A stretch of 64,000 nt of DNA from Stutzerimonas nosocomialis (GTDB lineage Bacteria; Pseudomonadota; Gammaproteobacteria; Pseudomonadales; Pseudomonadaceae), in assembly GCF_005876855.1 (NCBI RefSeq), contig NZ_QLAE01000003.1:62001-126000 (forward strand), written 5' to 3'. Under the pieces are notes generated by a model, which worked only from the letters and a program-made list of their open reading frames with translations, did no database searches and was not told where the DNA came from. This document shows, one piece after another, positions 38,801 through 47,539 of the stretch (position 1 is its first letter; each line of letters begins with the position of its first letter). Position numbers and translations under genes: made by a program.

Positions 38801-40208
38801 CCAGATGATCGTGGTTCCACTGGGAAGCGATGAACTCGATGATCGCGTCCTTGGCCTGCTCCAGGCCATTGCGCGCTTCCTTGATGACCAACTGATGGAT
38901 CTGCGCCACGTCAGTAGTGGGCAGATGGTTTTCTTCGCTGCGTCCGCCCTCGGTTTGGCTGCCGACCATACCGGCCAGAGTCGCCTCGACGTACAGCAGA
39001 GCGCCTGCGACATCCATCAGGATCGCGTCGTTGGGGTCGCGCTGGCCGCTGGCCAACGCCTGGATGACGGTGTGCTGGTCGAGAATGATCTTGCGCGGCT
39101 GACCGAAACCCAGCACGGCGAGGGTGTCGGAAATCTGCTTGAGCGGAACCAGCAGACCGCCAAGTTCGCCGAGAGCCTTGCGATCGCTGCGCACGAACAG
39201 GTCGAGGCTGTCCTTGACCCGCACCAGCTCCTCGCAGAGTGCCGCAACCACCGAGCGCATGGCACCGCGGTCCGGACCGGCCAGCTGGGCGCGCTCCTGG
39301 TTGACCACTTCGGTATCCGGCAGCGCCTCATCGAGCCTGTAGCGCTCCTTGAGCGCCTGGATGCGCGGCGAGTCGGTTTCCGCCTTGGCCACGTAGAACA
39401 GCAGGTTCTTGGTCAGCTCTTCGGATGCCGGCTGGTTGATGCCGTCGGCGCCCTGCTCGACCAGTCGCTTGAGTTCCTTGTCTACCTGGCGCAGCAGAGT
39501 ACGCACCGAGGTGCCGTTGCTGACGCTGCCGCTGGCCAGGCCTTCGACCATGCCGGAGGCGATCTGCCAGAGCGCGCCGAGCGGAGCATCCTTGCACAGG
39601 GTTTCCAGGCGCGCGAAGACGCGAGCCATGTAATTGAGATTCGCCGGCAGGTCCTGATTACGGATGACGCCGACCAGGGCCATCTGCAGCATCTGCCGCA
39701 GCTTGCGCAGGAGCGCAGGAAGCTCGGCAGTACGCAGAGGCGCCAGGGATTCGGCTGGCAGCGCAGGGACCTTGCCACTGAGGTCAGGCGAGAACAGGCT
39801 GGTTTCCGAAAGCAGCTTCTCGCCCCGCGCGGCGCGCAGGTCGTTGAGCAGCGGCAGAACGACCATGGGCAGGTCGCGGCGGGCGCTCTGGATCCGGTCC
39901 AGGTAGACCGGCATCTGCAGAACGGCCTGCATCATCACTTCCAGCGCTTCGCCCTGGTTGGTGACGCGTCCCTCCATCAGCGCACGGGCGAGCTGTTCCA
40001 TTTCTTCGGCAAGCATCGCCGCGCCGTAGAACTCGACCATTTGCAGGGTACCGTGCACCTGGTGCACGTACGTCAGGCAGAAACGCATGCGCGTCGAGTC
40101 CTGCGGGTTCTCGACGAACGCTTCCAGCGCCTGGCGCGCCTGCCTCAGCGTCTCGGCAATTTCGCCTTTCACCCACTCCAGGGCGACATAATCGTGCCGA
40201 TCACCCAT
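32796..40208 (-). CDS. chpA: Giant chemosensory hybrid kinase ChpA
   Basis: The roughly 2470-residue kinase phosphorylates PilG and PilH and controls type IV pilus extension and retraction. Phosphotransfer-type modules occur near residues 49 (HQVHGT), 792, 960, 1310, 1583 and 1730 (HTLKG). Two more, near 478 and 1101, have no histidine at the usual position, like the Ser/Thr modules of P. aeruginosa ChpA. Then follow a CheA dimer domain, a HATPase (HMLRNAVDHGIE, GRGVGMDVV), CheW and a C-terminal receiver (VVDDSVTVRK, LLDIEMPRMDG). The start at 40208 has GGAG upstream; an ATG at 40223 overlapping pilK is the alternative. A 12-unit Glu-Ala repeat lies near residues 1215-1238. Confidence 0.96.
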   Translation of the reverse strand: MGDRHDYVALEWVKGEIAETLRQARQALEAFVENPQDSTRMRFCLTYVHQVHGTLQMVEFYGAAMLAEEMEQLARALMEGRVTNQGEALEVMMQAVLQMPVYLDRIQSARRDLPMVVLPLLNDLRAARGEKLLSETSLFSPDLSGKVPALPAESLAPLRTAELPALLRKLRQMLQMALVGVIRNQDLPANLNYMARVFARLETLCKDAPLGALWQIASGMVEGLASGSVSNGTSVRTLLRQVDKELKRLVEQGADGINQPASEELTKNLLFYVAKAETDSPRIQALKERYRLDEALPDTEVVNQERAQLAGPDRGAMRSVVAALCEELVRVKDSLDLFVRSDRKALGELGGLLVPLKQISDTLAVLGFGQPRKIILDQHTVIQALASGQRDPNDAILMDVAGALLYVEATLAGMVGSQTEGGRSEENHLPTTDVAQIHQLVIKEARNGLEQAKDAIIEFIASQWNHDHLARVPELLTQARGGLSMIPLPRAAALLEACNRYIQEQLLACKAIPDWQSLDTLADAITGVEYYLERLSEDHATQGDAILDVAEESLEALGYPLTEKPSILDREDPVVAGDGALADPLDEMEVLPAEPVEPELPVAPAPVFEAEPEILADLPLDTVEPALEAPAFDVDLPVEATEEIEFAPLMLDEPEAEEVFAAPVEEVELEPAFAEQSPLPASISAAEMAELDLPEVSLPEARPAPEVAPAEPAISMADVMAAPVQAINPPAQDVPPSLLPPSVDEEPVDEELLEVFVEEVGEVIETIAEYLPRWVANTDDKEALTEVRRAFHTLKGSGRMVRALIIGELGWAVENLLNRVLDRSIEASDSVKTLIGRVVDLMPELVQEFAAKAQRQRDDVDRLAANAHALAKGESISTQSAAARAPVAADAAPLDTAPVGDARVAAPASTSAGAEELDPQLLEIFRNEAETHLDTLVGFLADCAQQLPQPVTDSLQRALHTLKGSAHMAGILPIAEIATPLEKLVKEFKTNLIQMNLAEAELMHSAEQLFRAGLEKLESDPLAPIEGAPEFLARVQALHQERLAESNARHDSEQGDTRDPRMISLFLSEGMNILLDAEDLLRSWREHPAERQELTALLEELTTLGLGAQMAELPQIDSLCQALLSLYAVAQEGRLAVSERFFEDVEEGHEALVAMMDQVAAGLQVSAHPELVAKLEALLGEALDPASLLLGEPKSSVPEALEPVDLALELPPTFEAEAEAEAEAEAEAEAEAEAEAEAWPASEPAETPPVQPSRLQEPSVVVCEDLDEEMVEIFLDEAVDLLDSASQAFERWLADPSSQLALSALQRDLHTLKGGARMAEISPVGDLAHELEFLYEGLVDRRYTYSPELASLLQQSHDMLATQLEQLQAGRPMSNPVRLIDAIDAYRQGITPTFESAVSSLKEVGYETAEPAQPESEAEGPAGFDAIDTDEALWPPVADVAEIEDVPAPLIEQPESDGEPFEVELQPVDVPAEPETDVPALDETLSWPSLDDMPSLVVDEELALPEEVPVSEPAEIEQPSEPLVEPLEEAASTTNWDDRDPELVEIFLEEGFDIMDSANASLQRWMDDVNNSLEIEALQRDLHTLKGGARMAEIREIGDLAHELEFLYEGLCQGRLRASADLFGLLQACHDRLSAMLDGVRARRALPDGVALIERIRRFRANPSEQLSVPNTVELKAAEEEVDADAEAEILDIFVEEAGDLLEDMEAAMAHWDAARDDAAALGEMMRVLHTLKGGARLAGQKRLGDMAHGLEQHLSEAQQAGAPWPENLFLDVQTGYEGLLKEVELLRERLGNDALEASAQPEPVAAPQPAPVALDKPIVAVSPQAQKAVVAPAKVLPFVRKAQEAALDAAARRAPQELVKVPAELLEGLVNLAGETSIFRGRVEQQVSDVGFTLGEMEATIERVRDQLRRLDTETQAQILSRYQAEAERVGYEDFDPLEMDRHSQLQQLSRALFESASDLLDLKETLAARNRDAETLLLQQARVNTELQEGLMRTRMVPFDRLVPRLRRIVRQVAGELGKQVEFVVGNAEGEMDRTVLERIVAPLEHMLRNAVDHGIEPQDKRLAAGKSAQGTIRLELGREGGDIVLSLSDDGGGINLQAVRRKAIERGMMKADASLTDHEVLQFILEAGFSTAERVTQISGRGVGMDVVHSEVKQLGGSMSIESTLGEGTCFLIRLPFTVSVNRALMVYSGEDLYAIPLNTIEGIVRVSPYELEAYYQPNAPRFEYAGQAYELRYLGDLLNNGQHPKLVGQSLPLPVILVRSSEHAVAVQVDSLAGSREIVVKSLGPQFSGVHGISGATILGDGRVVVILDLLATIRALHVQLLSLQPRQLSQAPAVAADVEADRPTLVMVVDDSVTVRKVTSRLLERNGMNVMTAKDGVDAITQLQERKPDIMLLDIEMPRMDGFEVASLVRHDERLQDLPIIMITSRTGEKHRDRAMSIGVNEYLGKPYQESLLLETIQRLVQVHE
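36495..36566. repeat. Hexanucleotide tandem repeat (GGCTTC)12 in chpA
   Basis: Twelve perfect GGCTTC units encode (Glu-Ala)12 on the minus strand in the linker before a phosphotransfer domain. Because the unit is six bases, gain or loss changes linker length without a frameshift. Confidence 0.97.
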
Positions 40209-40219
40209 AGCGACTCCGC

Positions 40220-41083
40220 TCATAAACTTTTCCGGGTAAAGGCCAGAACCTGGTCATTGGCCACCGGAACCAGCTCCGGATGCCGCCAATCGACTACCTC
40301 TCCGACACCCACCACCAGCAGCCCCCCCGGTGCCAGGCGCTCGGCCAGGCGGTTGAGGATTTCGCGGCGACGCCAGCGACGGAAGTAGATCAGCAAGTTC
40401 TGGCAGAAAATAACGTCCATGTCGGATATCGGCGCTGAAGCCAGATCCAACACGTTGAGCCTGGCGTAGCACACACGCGATGCCAGGCTCGGCAGTATTT
40501 GAAAACGTCCAGCAGCCAGCGGCTGGAAATACGCGTCTTGTAACGTCTCGCTCACCTGGCTCAGACGCGCAGCGGCGTATACCCCTTCGCGAGCCCTGGC
40601 CAAGGCACTCAGACTGATGTCCGTTCCGGTGACGCCGAAGCGCCCTTCGTGAGCGGAGCCTTTCAGCACCTCGACCGCGCAGATAGCCAGCGAAAAGGCC
40701 TCCTCGCCACTGGAGCATCCTACGCTCCACAAGGCCAGCGGCTGCGACAGCCCGCTCGTCAGCCGCGTGGAAAGGTACTCACTGAGCACATCGAAAGAGG
40801 GAGGGTGGCGAAAGAACCGGGTTTCCTGAACCGTCAGACGGTCCATCAGCGTGGCCCACTCCACCGCGCCACGCGGGCCTTCGGTGACCTGCCGATAGTA
40901 ACTGGCGTAATCGGTCATACCGATTTCCCGCATCCGCGCCGTCAGGCTTGTCTGCAGAAACGCACGGCGCTGTTCGGAGAGGACCATTCCGGTACGCTCT
41001 TCGAGCAAGGCCTGCCAATTCTGGAATTCCGCCGACGACATCTCGGCCAAGGGCTTCAATGTCCAGGCACCGCCCGCCTGCAT
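40220..41083 (-). CDS. pilK: CheR-type methyltransferase PilK
   Basis: The 287-residue protein has a CheR N-terminal helical domain (TGMVLSEQRRAFLQTSLTARMREIG) and a SAM-binding domain (LWSVGCSSGEEAFSLAI, TGTDISLSALARAREGVY, IFCQNLLIYF). It would methylate PilJ glutamates. I chose the ATG at 41083 because GAGGGG lies six bases before it; the ATG at 41101 would add six residues. It lies between pilJ and chpA. Confidence 0.93.
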   Translation of the reverse strand: MQAGGAWTLKPLAEMSSAEFQNWQALLEERTGMVLSEQRRAFLQTSLTARMREIGMTDYASYYRQVTEGPRGAVEWATLMDRLTVQETRFFRHPPSFDVLSEYLSTRLTSGLSQPLALWSVGCSSGEEAFSLAICAVEVLKGSAHEGRFGVTGTDISLSALARAREGVYAAARLSQVSETLQDAYFQPLAAGRFQILPSLASRVCYARLNVLDLASAPISDMDVIFCQNLLIYFRRWRRREILNRLAERLAPGGLLVVGVGEVVDWRHPELVPVANDQVLAFTRKSL

Positions 41084-41142
41084 ACGTTGCCCCTCACTCA
41101 TGCTCTTCGGCGACAACGATCGCTGCCGCCGGGCTCGTCAAG

Positions 41143-43191
41143 TCAGGCCTTGTCCGGCGCATCCGGCAAGGTAAAGCCGGAGACGGAGCGACGCATCTCG
41201 CTCGCCATCTTCGCCAGGTTACCAATGCTCCGTGCGGTGGCAGTGGTACCGGACGACGTCTGCGAGGTGATCTCCTGAATGACGTTCATGGTGTTGGAAA
41301 TATGGCCGGCCGAAGATGCCTGCTGGCGGGCGGCGTTGGAGATGTTCTGAATCAGGGCAGCGAGGGTCTTCGATACCTTCTCGATCTCTTCCAGTGCCAC
41401 ACCGGCGTCCTGCGCCAGACGGGCACCGCGAACCACTTCGGAGGTGGTCTGTTCCATCGAGATAACCGCTTCGTTGGTGTCGGTCTGAATCGTCTTTACC
41501 AGTGCCTCGATCTGCTTGGTCGCAGCAGAGGAACGTTCTGCAAGGCGCTGTACTTCGTCCGCTACCACCGCGAAGCCTCGGCCCGCGTCACCCGCCATCG
41601 ACGCCTGGATGGCGGCGTTGAGTGCGAGGATGTTGGTCTGGTCGGCAATGTCGTTAATCAGGCTTACGATGTCACCGATCTCCTGGGACGACTCACCGAG
41701 GCGCTTGATTCGCTTGGAGGTGTCCTGGATCTGCTCACGGATGTTATCCATGCCGGTGATGGTGTTGTGCACCACCTCGTTGCCCTTGTTCGCGATCGCT
41801 ACCGACCGCTCCGCTACCGCCGACGACTCGGAGGCGTTGGCCGATACCTGGTCAATGGAGACCGCCATTTCGTTGATTGCCGCGGAGGCTCCGGCGATTT
41901 CCTGGGCCTGGTGCTCGGACGCTTCGGCCAGGTGCATTGCCGTGGCCTGCGTTTCCTGGGCAGCGCCCGCCACCTGTACGGCGGTCTGGTTGATGGTCTC
42001 TACCAGGTCGCGCAGCTGGTCGATGGAGTAGTTGATGGAGTCCGCGATCGCACCGGTGAAGTCCTCGGTTACGGTCGCCGTTACCGTCAGGTCACCGTCC
42101 GCGAGGTCGGCGATTTCGTCGAGCAGACGCAGAATCGCGGCCTGGTTACGCTCGTTCTTTTCAGCGGTCTCGCTGAGGCGACGACGGGTTTCCTGAACCA
42201 TGACCAGACCGATCAGGATGATCGAGGCCAGGGCCAGAGCGCCCAGCAGGTAACCGACCAGGGTATTGATATAACGTCCAGAGGCACGCTCTTCGAACTT
42301 GACGTTCAGGACGGAGGCCTTGGCCAGCAGGCTCTGGGACACGTCGAAGATGGTGTTAGCCGATTCGCGCACCTGGAACAGCTCGGGAGAGGTTTCGAGA
42401 ATCTCGTCCACCGAGCCGGACACGAACTGGAACAGTTCGGAAATTTCGCGCAGACGCTCAAGCGCTTCTTCGTCGGCGACGCGGCTGATGCCCATCGCAG
42501 CGTTGCCTTCCAGCATCGCGGTCAATACGCGACCGAACAGACTGGCGTCACGGCCGAACATGTCCGCGGCCTGTACCGAAGCCTGGTCACCGGCCAGCAC
42601 CTTGTTCACCGAACCCAGGATACGTTCGGCGAGAAGCGACTGACGCTGAGCAACGGAAACCTGCGAGGCCGGCGCGCCGGTCTCCAGCAGAATATCGACC
42701 ACTTCTTCGTATTCGACCTGCAGCTGCGGAACGGTCTCCGCCAGTGTGGTGGCTACCTGGTGCAGCGAAAGTACGGTCTGCTCACTGGCCAGAATGGCGT
42801 CCGCGTTCTGGCGCAGGGTATCCCAGTCCAGTTGCACCGCGGCCACTTCGGCCTGAAGCGATTCCGGAGCTGGAGGCAGGCCGATGCTTGGATCACCTTG
42901 AACCAAATAGGCCCAGCGTTGTTCAAAGTCGTTACGCGCGTCTTTCAACGAGGCGAAGGCCTCGGGAGTACCGGTAGCGGCTTCCACGGCGTTGGTTGCG
43001 ATGCGCTGGGACAGAACCCGAAGCTCGCCGGCGTGACTGATGTATTCGTTGTCGTAGTTTGCCTGGGTGTTGACGTAGGCGAAGTTCGCGAACAACAACA
43101 CGATGGAAGCGATCAGGGCGATGAAGAGCCCTGCGACCAGCGTATTGCTACGCAGCCCAGCCAAAAGCGCACTTGCATTAAATTTAGTCAT
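41143..43191 (-). CDS. pilJ: Type IV pilus chemoreceptor PilJ
   Basis: The 682-residue methyl-accepting protein has TM1 at about residues 15-38, a periplasmic region with two PilJ-type helical sensor modules, TM2 at about 310-332, a HAMP region, and a cytoplasmic signalling domain whose hairpin tip reads [38 protein letters not shown]. It senses pilus-derived or surface signals and regulates ChpA through PilI. The operon position after pilI is as in P. aeruginosa. Confidence 0.96.
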   Translation of the reverse strand: MTKFNASALLAGLRSNTLVAGLFIALIASIVLLFANFAYVNTQANYDNEYISHAGELRVLSQRIATNAVEAATGTPEAFASLKDARNDFEQRWAYLVQGDPSIGLPPAPESLQAEVAAVQLDWDTLRQNADAILASEQTVLSLHQVATTLAETVPQLQVEYEEVVDILLETGAPASQVSVAQRQSLLAERILGSVNKVLAGDQASVQAADMFGRDASLFGRVLTAMLEGNAAMGISRVADEEALERLREISELFQFVSGSVDEILETSPELFQVRESANTIFDVSQSLLAKASVLNVKFEERASGRYINTLVGYLLGALALASIILIGLVMVQETRRRLSETAEKNERNQAAILRLLDEIADLADGDLTVTATVTEDFTGAIADSINYSIDQLRDLVETINQTAVQVAGAAQETQATAMHLAEASEHQAQEIAGASAAINEMAVSIDQVSANASESSAVAERSVAIANKGNEVVHNTITGMDNIREQIQDTSKRIKRLGESSQEIGDIVSLINDIADQTNILALNAAIQASMAGDAGRGFAVVADEVQRLAERSSAATKQIEALVKTIQTDTNEAVISMEQTTSEVVRGARLAQDAGVALEEIEKVSKTLAALIQNISNAARQQASSAGHISNTMNVIQEITSQTSSGTTATARSIGNLAKMASEMRRSVSGFTLPDAPDKA

Positions 43192-43262
43192 TACCTGGCC
43201 CCCGCCTGGACCACCCTACGTTTCCAGCAAAACCAAAAGGCCGACTACGCCGACCCACCTAA

Positions 43263-43799
43263 TCAAAAAGCGACGTCCAGGAATTCCTGGTGCAGCGCCA
43301 ACGCATGAGGACTGAACACCAGCCAAGGCTGTTCGCGCTGAAAGACACCATGGATGAAGGGTTGAATCGTGGCTTCCACCGGAGGCAACTGCTCCGAGAA
43401 AGTATCGACAGGGAAGTGCTGCATGCCGTAGACCTCGTCAACGGTCAAACCGGCAAAGACTTCCTGATGATCCACCACCAACACTCGCCGCTGCTTGCGC
43501 AGCGGCGACAATTCCAGGCCGAAGTAGCCGCACAGGTCCATCACCGGCAACAGCCTGCCACGAACGTTCGCTACACCCTTTACCCAGGCCTTTACGCCTG
43601 GCAGCAGTGCGTAGCGCGGCTCATGCAGGACTTCACCGATCTCCCCCATCGGCGCCACGAACAACCGCCCGCCCATGCGGAAACCGATCCCCCCCCAGGT
43701 TTGAACGGCTTCCTGCTGCGAAGGCAGGCCGGCCGCTAGCGCGCGGCAACGGTTGTCGATTTCCAGAAGACGCTGGAAAGGCGTTTGCTTGTCCGACAT
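43263..43799 (-). CDS. pilI: CheW-like adaptor PilI
   Basis: The 178-residue CheW-domain protein links PilJ to ChpA. Core motifs are GFRMGGRLFVAPMGEIGEVL, WVKGVANVRGRLLPVMDL and the C-terminal helix. It lies between pilH and pilJ. Confidence 0.94.
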   Translation of the reverse strand: MSDKQTPFQRLLEIDNRCRALAAGLPSQQEAVQTWGGIGFRMGGRLFVAPMGEIGEVLHEPRYALLPGVKAWVKGVANVRGRLLPVMDLCGYFGLELSPLRKQRRVLVVDHQEVFAGLTVDEVYGMQHFPVDTFSEQLPPVEATIQPFIHGVFQREQPWLVFSPHALALHQEFLDVAF

Positions 43800-43844
43800 G
43801 TACGGCCCAGTTTCCCTTGTCCGAGTGTTAGCTGATCCCTGATA

Positions 43845-44207
43845 TCAGCCCAGCACGGACTTGAGGGTTTGCAGCAGCGTCGCCTCGTCCACCGGCTTGG
43901 TCAGGTAATCCTTGGCACCTTGGCGCTTGCCCCAGACCTTATCGGTTTCCTGATCCTTCGTGGTCACGATGATCACTGGAATGTGACTGGTTTCAGAATC
44001 TTTCGTCAGTTGGCGTGTGGCCTGGAAGCCATTCAAGCCTGGCATGACGATGTCCATCAGAACCACGTCGGGTTTTTCCTGACGGGCGATTGCCACACCG
44101 TCAGCACCATTTTCCGCCTTGAGCACCTGATAGCCGTGCTTTTCCAGCATGGCGGTCAGCTTGTACATCTCGGTCGGGGAATCATCAACAATCAGAACGC
44201 GAGCCAT
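43845..44207 (-). CDS. pilH: CheY-like response regulator PilH
   Basis: The 120-residue single receiver domain has the acidic pocket VDDSPTE, the phosphoacceptor aspartate in VVLMDIVMPGLNG, and the conserved T and K (VTTKDQE, YLTKPVDE). The start at 44207 has AAGGGAGA upstream. In P. aeruginosa PilH favours retraction control through PilT and opposes PilG. Confidence 0.95.
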   Translation of the reverse strand: MARVLIVDDSPTEMYKLTAMLEKHGYQVLKAENGADGVAIARQEKPDVVLMDIVMPGLNGFQATRQLTKDSETSHIPVIIVTTKDQETDKVWGKRQGAKDYLTKPVDEATLLQTLKSVLG

Positions 44208-44247
44208 TTTTTCTCCCTTGGAAGGCGTCAGCGGCTTAGGCTGTACT

Positions 44248-44655
44248 TCAGGATGCTTGCTCCACCGGGGCAAAATCAGGCACATGTGCCTTGATGGCGC
44301 CGAGCAACTCTTCTTTACTGAAAGGTTTGGTCAAATACTGGTCAGAACCCACGATGCGCCCCTTGGCCTTGTCGAACAGACCATCCTTGGAGGACAGCAT
44401 GATGACAGGGGTGGATTTGAACGCACTGTTGTTCTTGATCAGGGCACAGGTCTGATAACCATCCAGCCTGGGCATCATGATATCGACAAAGATGATGCCC
44501 GGATGAGTGTCGGCGATCTTTGCGAGCGCGTCGAAGCCATCCACTGCCGTTATGACATCACAACCTACTTTTTTCAGCAGAGTTTCCGCGGTGCGACGAA
44601 TCGTTTTCGAATCGTCGATCACCATGACCTTCAAGCCCTCGGAGTGCTGTTCCAT
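44248..44655 (-). CDS. pilG: CheY-like response regulator PilG
   Basis: The 135-residue receiver has VIDDSKTIRR, the phosphoacceptor region IIFVDIMMPRLDGYQTC, and YLTKPFSKEEL. It is the first gene of the pilGHIJK-chpABC operon. It promotes pilus extension, PilB activity and cAMP signalling in P. aeruginosa. The 235-base divergent spacer to gshB (44656-44890) holds a minus-strand TATAGT near 44760, but no promoter pair I would defend. Confidence 0.95.
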   Translation of the reverse strand: MEQHSEGLKVMVIDDSKTIRRTAETLLKKVGCDVITAVDGFDALAKIADTHPGIIFVDIMMPRLDGYQTCALIKNNSAFKSTPVIMLSSKDGLFDKAKGRIVGSDQYLTKPFSKEELLGAIKAHVPDFAPVEQAS

Positions 44656-44890
44656 TTCGCCCTACCATCGCCTCGGTGAGTCGTTGTTTATCGTTATGCC
44701 AGTGCGCTAGAGGCCCTGCCACCGATGGGCTGCACCCATTCGACGGACCTTTTTAGCACACTATACAAGCGCAAGCTATCGAGCCTGACAGCTCAAGGTT
44801 TATCCTTGACCCGACCCGTAGCCAACGCCAACCTGCGTAGCCATTCTAAGCCCGCGACAGACACTCTGCCGCACAGCCGGAGATTACTTC

Positions 44891-45847
44891 ATGACCATTC
44901 GCGTCGGGATCATCATGGACCCTATCGCGCAGATCGCCTTCAAGAAGGACAGCTCACTGGCGATGCTCCTGGCTGCCCAGGAACGCGACTGGTCGCTGCT
45001 CTACATGGAGCAACGCGATCTTTATCAACTGGGCGGCGAAGCCCGGGCCAGAATGCGCCCGCTGAAGGTGTTCAACGACTCACAACGTTGGCATGAGCTA
45101 GGCGAAGAGGCAGACATGGGCCTTGCGGAGCTCGATGTCATCCTCATGCGCAAGGATCCCCCTTTCAACAGCGAGTATGTCTATGCGACCTACTTGCTGG
45201 AGCTGGCCGAGAAGGCCGGCACGCTGGTGATCAATCGGCCGCAAAGCCTGAGAGACTGCAACGAGAAATTCTTCGCCACCCAGTTTCCACAATGCACTCC
45301 GCCGACTCTGGTAAGCCGACGTGCAGACATTCTGCGCGACTTTGCAAGAGAGCAGCGTGACATCATTCTCAAACCCTTGGATGAAATGGGCGGCGCGTCG
45401 ATCTTCCGCCATCGCGAAGGCGACCCGAACCTGTCGGTCATCCTCGAGACCCTGACGCTTCACGGGGCGCGCCAGATCATGGCGCAGCGCTACATCCCGG
45501 AAATCAAGGATGGCGACAAGCGCATCCTGATGGTCGACGGCGAGCCGATCCCTTACTGCCTGGCCCGCATTCCGGCCGTCGGGGAGACCCGCGGGAACCT
45601 GGCCGCCGGGGGCCGGGGCGTTGCCCAACCGCTGTCGGACCGCGACCGCGAGATCGCGGCCATCGTAGGCCCCGAGCTGCGCAAGCGCGGCCTGGTCTTC
45701 GTCGGCCTCGACGTCATCGGCAACTATCTCACCGAAATCAACGTCACCAGCCCGACCTGCATCCGCGAAATCGACAACGCGTTCGACACCCGCATCGGAA
45801 GCCTCCTGATGGATGCGATCGCCAGGAAGCTCGCCGCGCGCGACTAG
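44891..45847 (+). CDS. gshB: Glutathione synthetase
   Basis: The 318-residue ATP-grasp enzyme joins gamma-glutamylcysteine and glycine. Typical blocks include GIIMDPIAQIAFKKDSSLAML at the start, RPQSLRDCNEKF, ILKPLDEMGGASIF and VGLDVIGNYLTEINVTSPTCIREID. A GGAG ribosome site lies eight bases before the ATG. It is followed by tonB3 in the same direction. Confidence 0.97.
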   Translation: MTIRVGIIMDPIAQIAFKKDSSLAMLLAAQERDWSLLYMEQRDLYQLGGEARARMRPLKVFNDSQRWHELGEEADMGLAELDVILMRKDPPFNSEYVYATYLLELAEKAGTLVINRPQSLRDCNEKFFATQFPQCTPPTLVSRRADILRDFAREQRDIILKPLDEMGGASIFRHREGDPNLSVILETLTLHGARQIMAQRYIPEIKDGDKRILMVDGEPIPYCLARIPAVGETRGNLAAGGRGVAQPLSDRDREIAAIVGPELRKRGLVFVGLDVIGNYLTEINVTSPTCIREIDNAFDTRIGSLLMDAIARKLAARD

Positions 45848-45859
45848 GGTGCGCTCCAT

Positions 45860-45883
45860 TCGCGCGTCGCCACCGACGCGCGA
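45860..45883 (+). terminator. Perfect 10-bp hairpin after gshB
   Basis: TCGCGCGTCG, a CCAC loop and CGACGCGCGA form a perfect stem-loop 13 bases after gshB. There is no T run, so it may terminate weakly or stabilise the 3' end. Confidence 0.45.
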
Positions 45884-45991
45884 CCTCGCCCGGACCATCC
45901 GGCGCACATGTGCGAAGCTGCCGCCTGGTTCATAGACTTTTGGTTTTCCCGTCGGCAGACTGCGCGGCATCCGAACCGACCCTGATACGCG

Positions 45992-46888
45992 ATGAACGCA
46001 GCCATACGTCAACCTGCCCCCCAAGCCACCGGCATTCGCCCGGCGGATCGGCTCGGCTTTACGCTTTTCCTGGCGGGCGTGGTGCACGCCGCCCTGATTC
46101 TCGGCCTCGGTTTCGGCCTGAACGAACCGAACCAGATCAGCAAGACGCTCGAGATCACCCTGTCAACCTTCAAGAGCGAGGAAAAGCCCAAGGAAGCCGA
46201 TTTCCTGGCGCAGGACAACCAGCAGGGCAGCGGCACCCTCGAGCACAAGGCCTCGCCGAAGACCACCGAGCAGGCCCCCTTCCAGGACAACGAGATCCGC
46301 AAGGTCACGCCTGCCGCCGCGCCACCCAAGACCACCCGCGCCGAGGCACCGAAGGCCGCGGTGACCACCCGCTCGCCCCAGCCGGAACGTGCCCCGGTCA
46401 AACAGGAACAGACCAAGCCTCAACCGGAGAGCCGGCCAGCCCCCGTGTTCGACAGCTCCCAGTTGAGCGCCGACATCGCGACCCTCGAAGCCGAGCTGGC
46501 CCGCGACCGCGAACAGTACGCCAAGCGCCCGCGTGTGAGCCGGCAGAACAGCGCGGCCACCATGCGCGACATCAGCGCCTGGTACCGCGATGAATGGCGC
46601 AAGAAGGTCGAGCGCATCGGCAATCTCAACTACCCGGACGAAGCCCGCCGCCAACATATATATGGCAGCCTGCGCATGCTGGTGACGATCAACCGTGACG
46701 GCACGGTGCATGAGCTGCAGGTTCTCGAATCCTCCGGACAGGCGGTCCTCGACGAGGCCGCCATGCGCATCGTGCGCCTGGCCGCGCCTTTCGCGCCGTT
46801 CACTGGTGAGCTCGCGCAGAGCTTCGACCAGGTCGAGATCATTCGCACCTGGCGCTTCGAGCGCGGCGATCGCCTGTCCAGCCAGTGA
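45992..46888 (+). CDS. tonB3: TonB-family energy transducer (TonB3 type)
   Basis: The 298-residue protein has one N-terminal transmembrane anchor (FTLFLAGVVHAALILGLGFGL), a Pro/Lys/Gln/Glu-rich periplasmic spacer, a helical segment and a C-terminal TonB domain (YPDEARRQHIYGSLRMLVTINRDGTVHELQVLESSG). In P. aeruginosa the gene in this place, tonB3, is needed for twitching motility and pilus assembly rather than iron uptake. No exbB or exbD lies nearby. Confidence 0.88.
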   Translation: MNAAIRQPAPQATGIRPADRLGFTLFLAGVVHAALILGLGFGLNEPNQISKTLEITLSTFKSEEKPKEADFLAQDNQQGSGTLEHKASPKTTEQAPFQDNEIRKVTPAAAPPKTTRAEAPKAAVTTRSPQPERAPVKQEQTKPQPESRPAPVFDSSQLSADIATLEAELARDREQYAKRPRVSRQNSAATMRDISAWYRDEWRKKVERIGNLNYPDEARRQHIYGSLRMLVTINRDGTVHELQVLESSGQAVLDEAAMRIVRLAAPFAPFTGELAQSFDQVEIIRTWRFERGDRLSSQ

Positions 46889-46896
46889 TCGGACTC

Positions 46897-46917
46897 GGGC
46901 CTGCCCGAGGCAGGCCC
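46897..46917 (+). terminator. Perfect hairpin after tonB3
   Basis: GGGCCTGCC pairs with GGCAGGCCC around a three-base loop, eight bases after the tonB3 stop. It lacks a T tract. Confidence 0.45.
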
Positions 46918-46969
46918 CGATCGACCTCCCGGCTTGCCGCCTGCCGCGCGAAGGTCGAAACTACGCGTC

Positions 46970-47539
46970 ATGAAGACGTTCTCGCCCAGCTCCCTCAAGC
47001 ATCATTTTCTGATCGCCATGCCTCACATGGGCGATCCGAATTTCGCCCAGACCCTCATCTACCTGATCCAGCACGGCGCAGACGGCGCGATGGGCCTGAT
47101 CGCCAACCGGCCCAGCGGACTGAGCCTCGCCGACGTGCTCGAGCAGCTGCGACCCGACGAACCGCCCGCCGCACTGTGCCATAGCCTGCCGATTTTCAGC
47201 GGCGGCCCGGTGCAGACCGATCGAGGCTTCGTCCTGCATCCGAACGATCGGCGGTTCCAGGCGACCCTGTCACTGGGCGAGCTGTCGATGTCCACCTCCC
47301 AGGATGTGCTGTTCTCGATCGCCGACGGCCAGGGTCCGGAGCGTCACTTCATCGCGCTCGGTTACGCCGGCTGGGAAGCCGGGCAGCTCGAAGCGGAGCT
47401 CGCCGACAACGCCTGGCTGACCTGCCCGGCCGACGAGGGCATTCTGTTCGATCTGCCCTACGATCAACGATTGCAGGCCGCCGCCGCGCGCCTGGGCGTG
47501 AATCTCAGCCTGCTGACCGCACAGGCGGGCCACGCATGA
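46970..47539 (+). CDS. algH: UPF0301 protein AlgH/YqgE
   Basis: The 189-residue protein matches the YqgE/AlgH family (HHFLIAMPHMGDPNFAQTLIYLIQH, FSGGPVQTDRGFVLH). AlgH was linked to alginate regulation in Pseudomonas, but its biochemistry is unclear. The start at 46970 matches the family N-terminus. The stop overlaps the ruvX start (ATGA), the first of a chain of overlaps through pyrC'. Confidence 0.94.
   Translation: MKTFSPSSLKHHFLIAMPHMGDPNFAQTLIYLIQHGADGAMGLIANRPSGLSLADVLEQLRPDEPPAALCHSLPIFSGGPVQTDRGFVLHPNDRRFQATLSLGELSMSTSQDVLFSIADGQGPERHFIALGYAGWEAGQLEAELADNAWLTCPADEGILFDLPYDQRLQAAAARLGVNLSLLTAQAGHA

Noticed and set aside
32760-40388. A plus-strand open frame of about 2540 codons opposite chpA
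   Set aside because: It is the antisense shadow of chpA. High GC leaves stop codons rare on the opposite strand, the product has no domain pattern, and the minus-strand frame has clear motifs throughout.
44725-44739. Small palindrome ATGGG-CTGCA-CCCAT in the pilG-gshB spacer
   Set aside because: The five-base arms are too short to claim an operator without a known motif or conservation.
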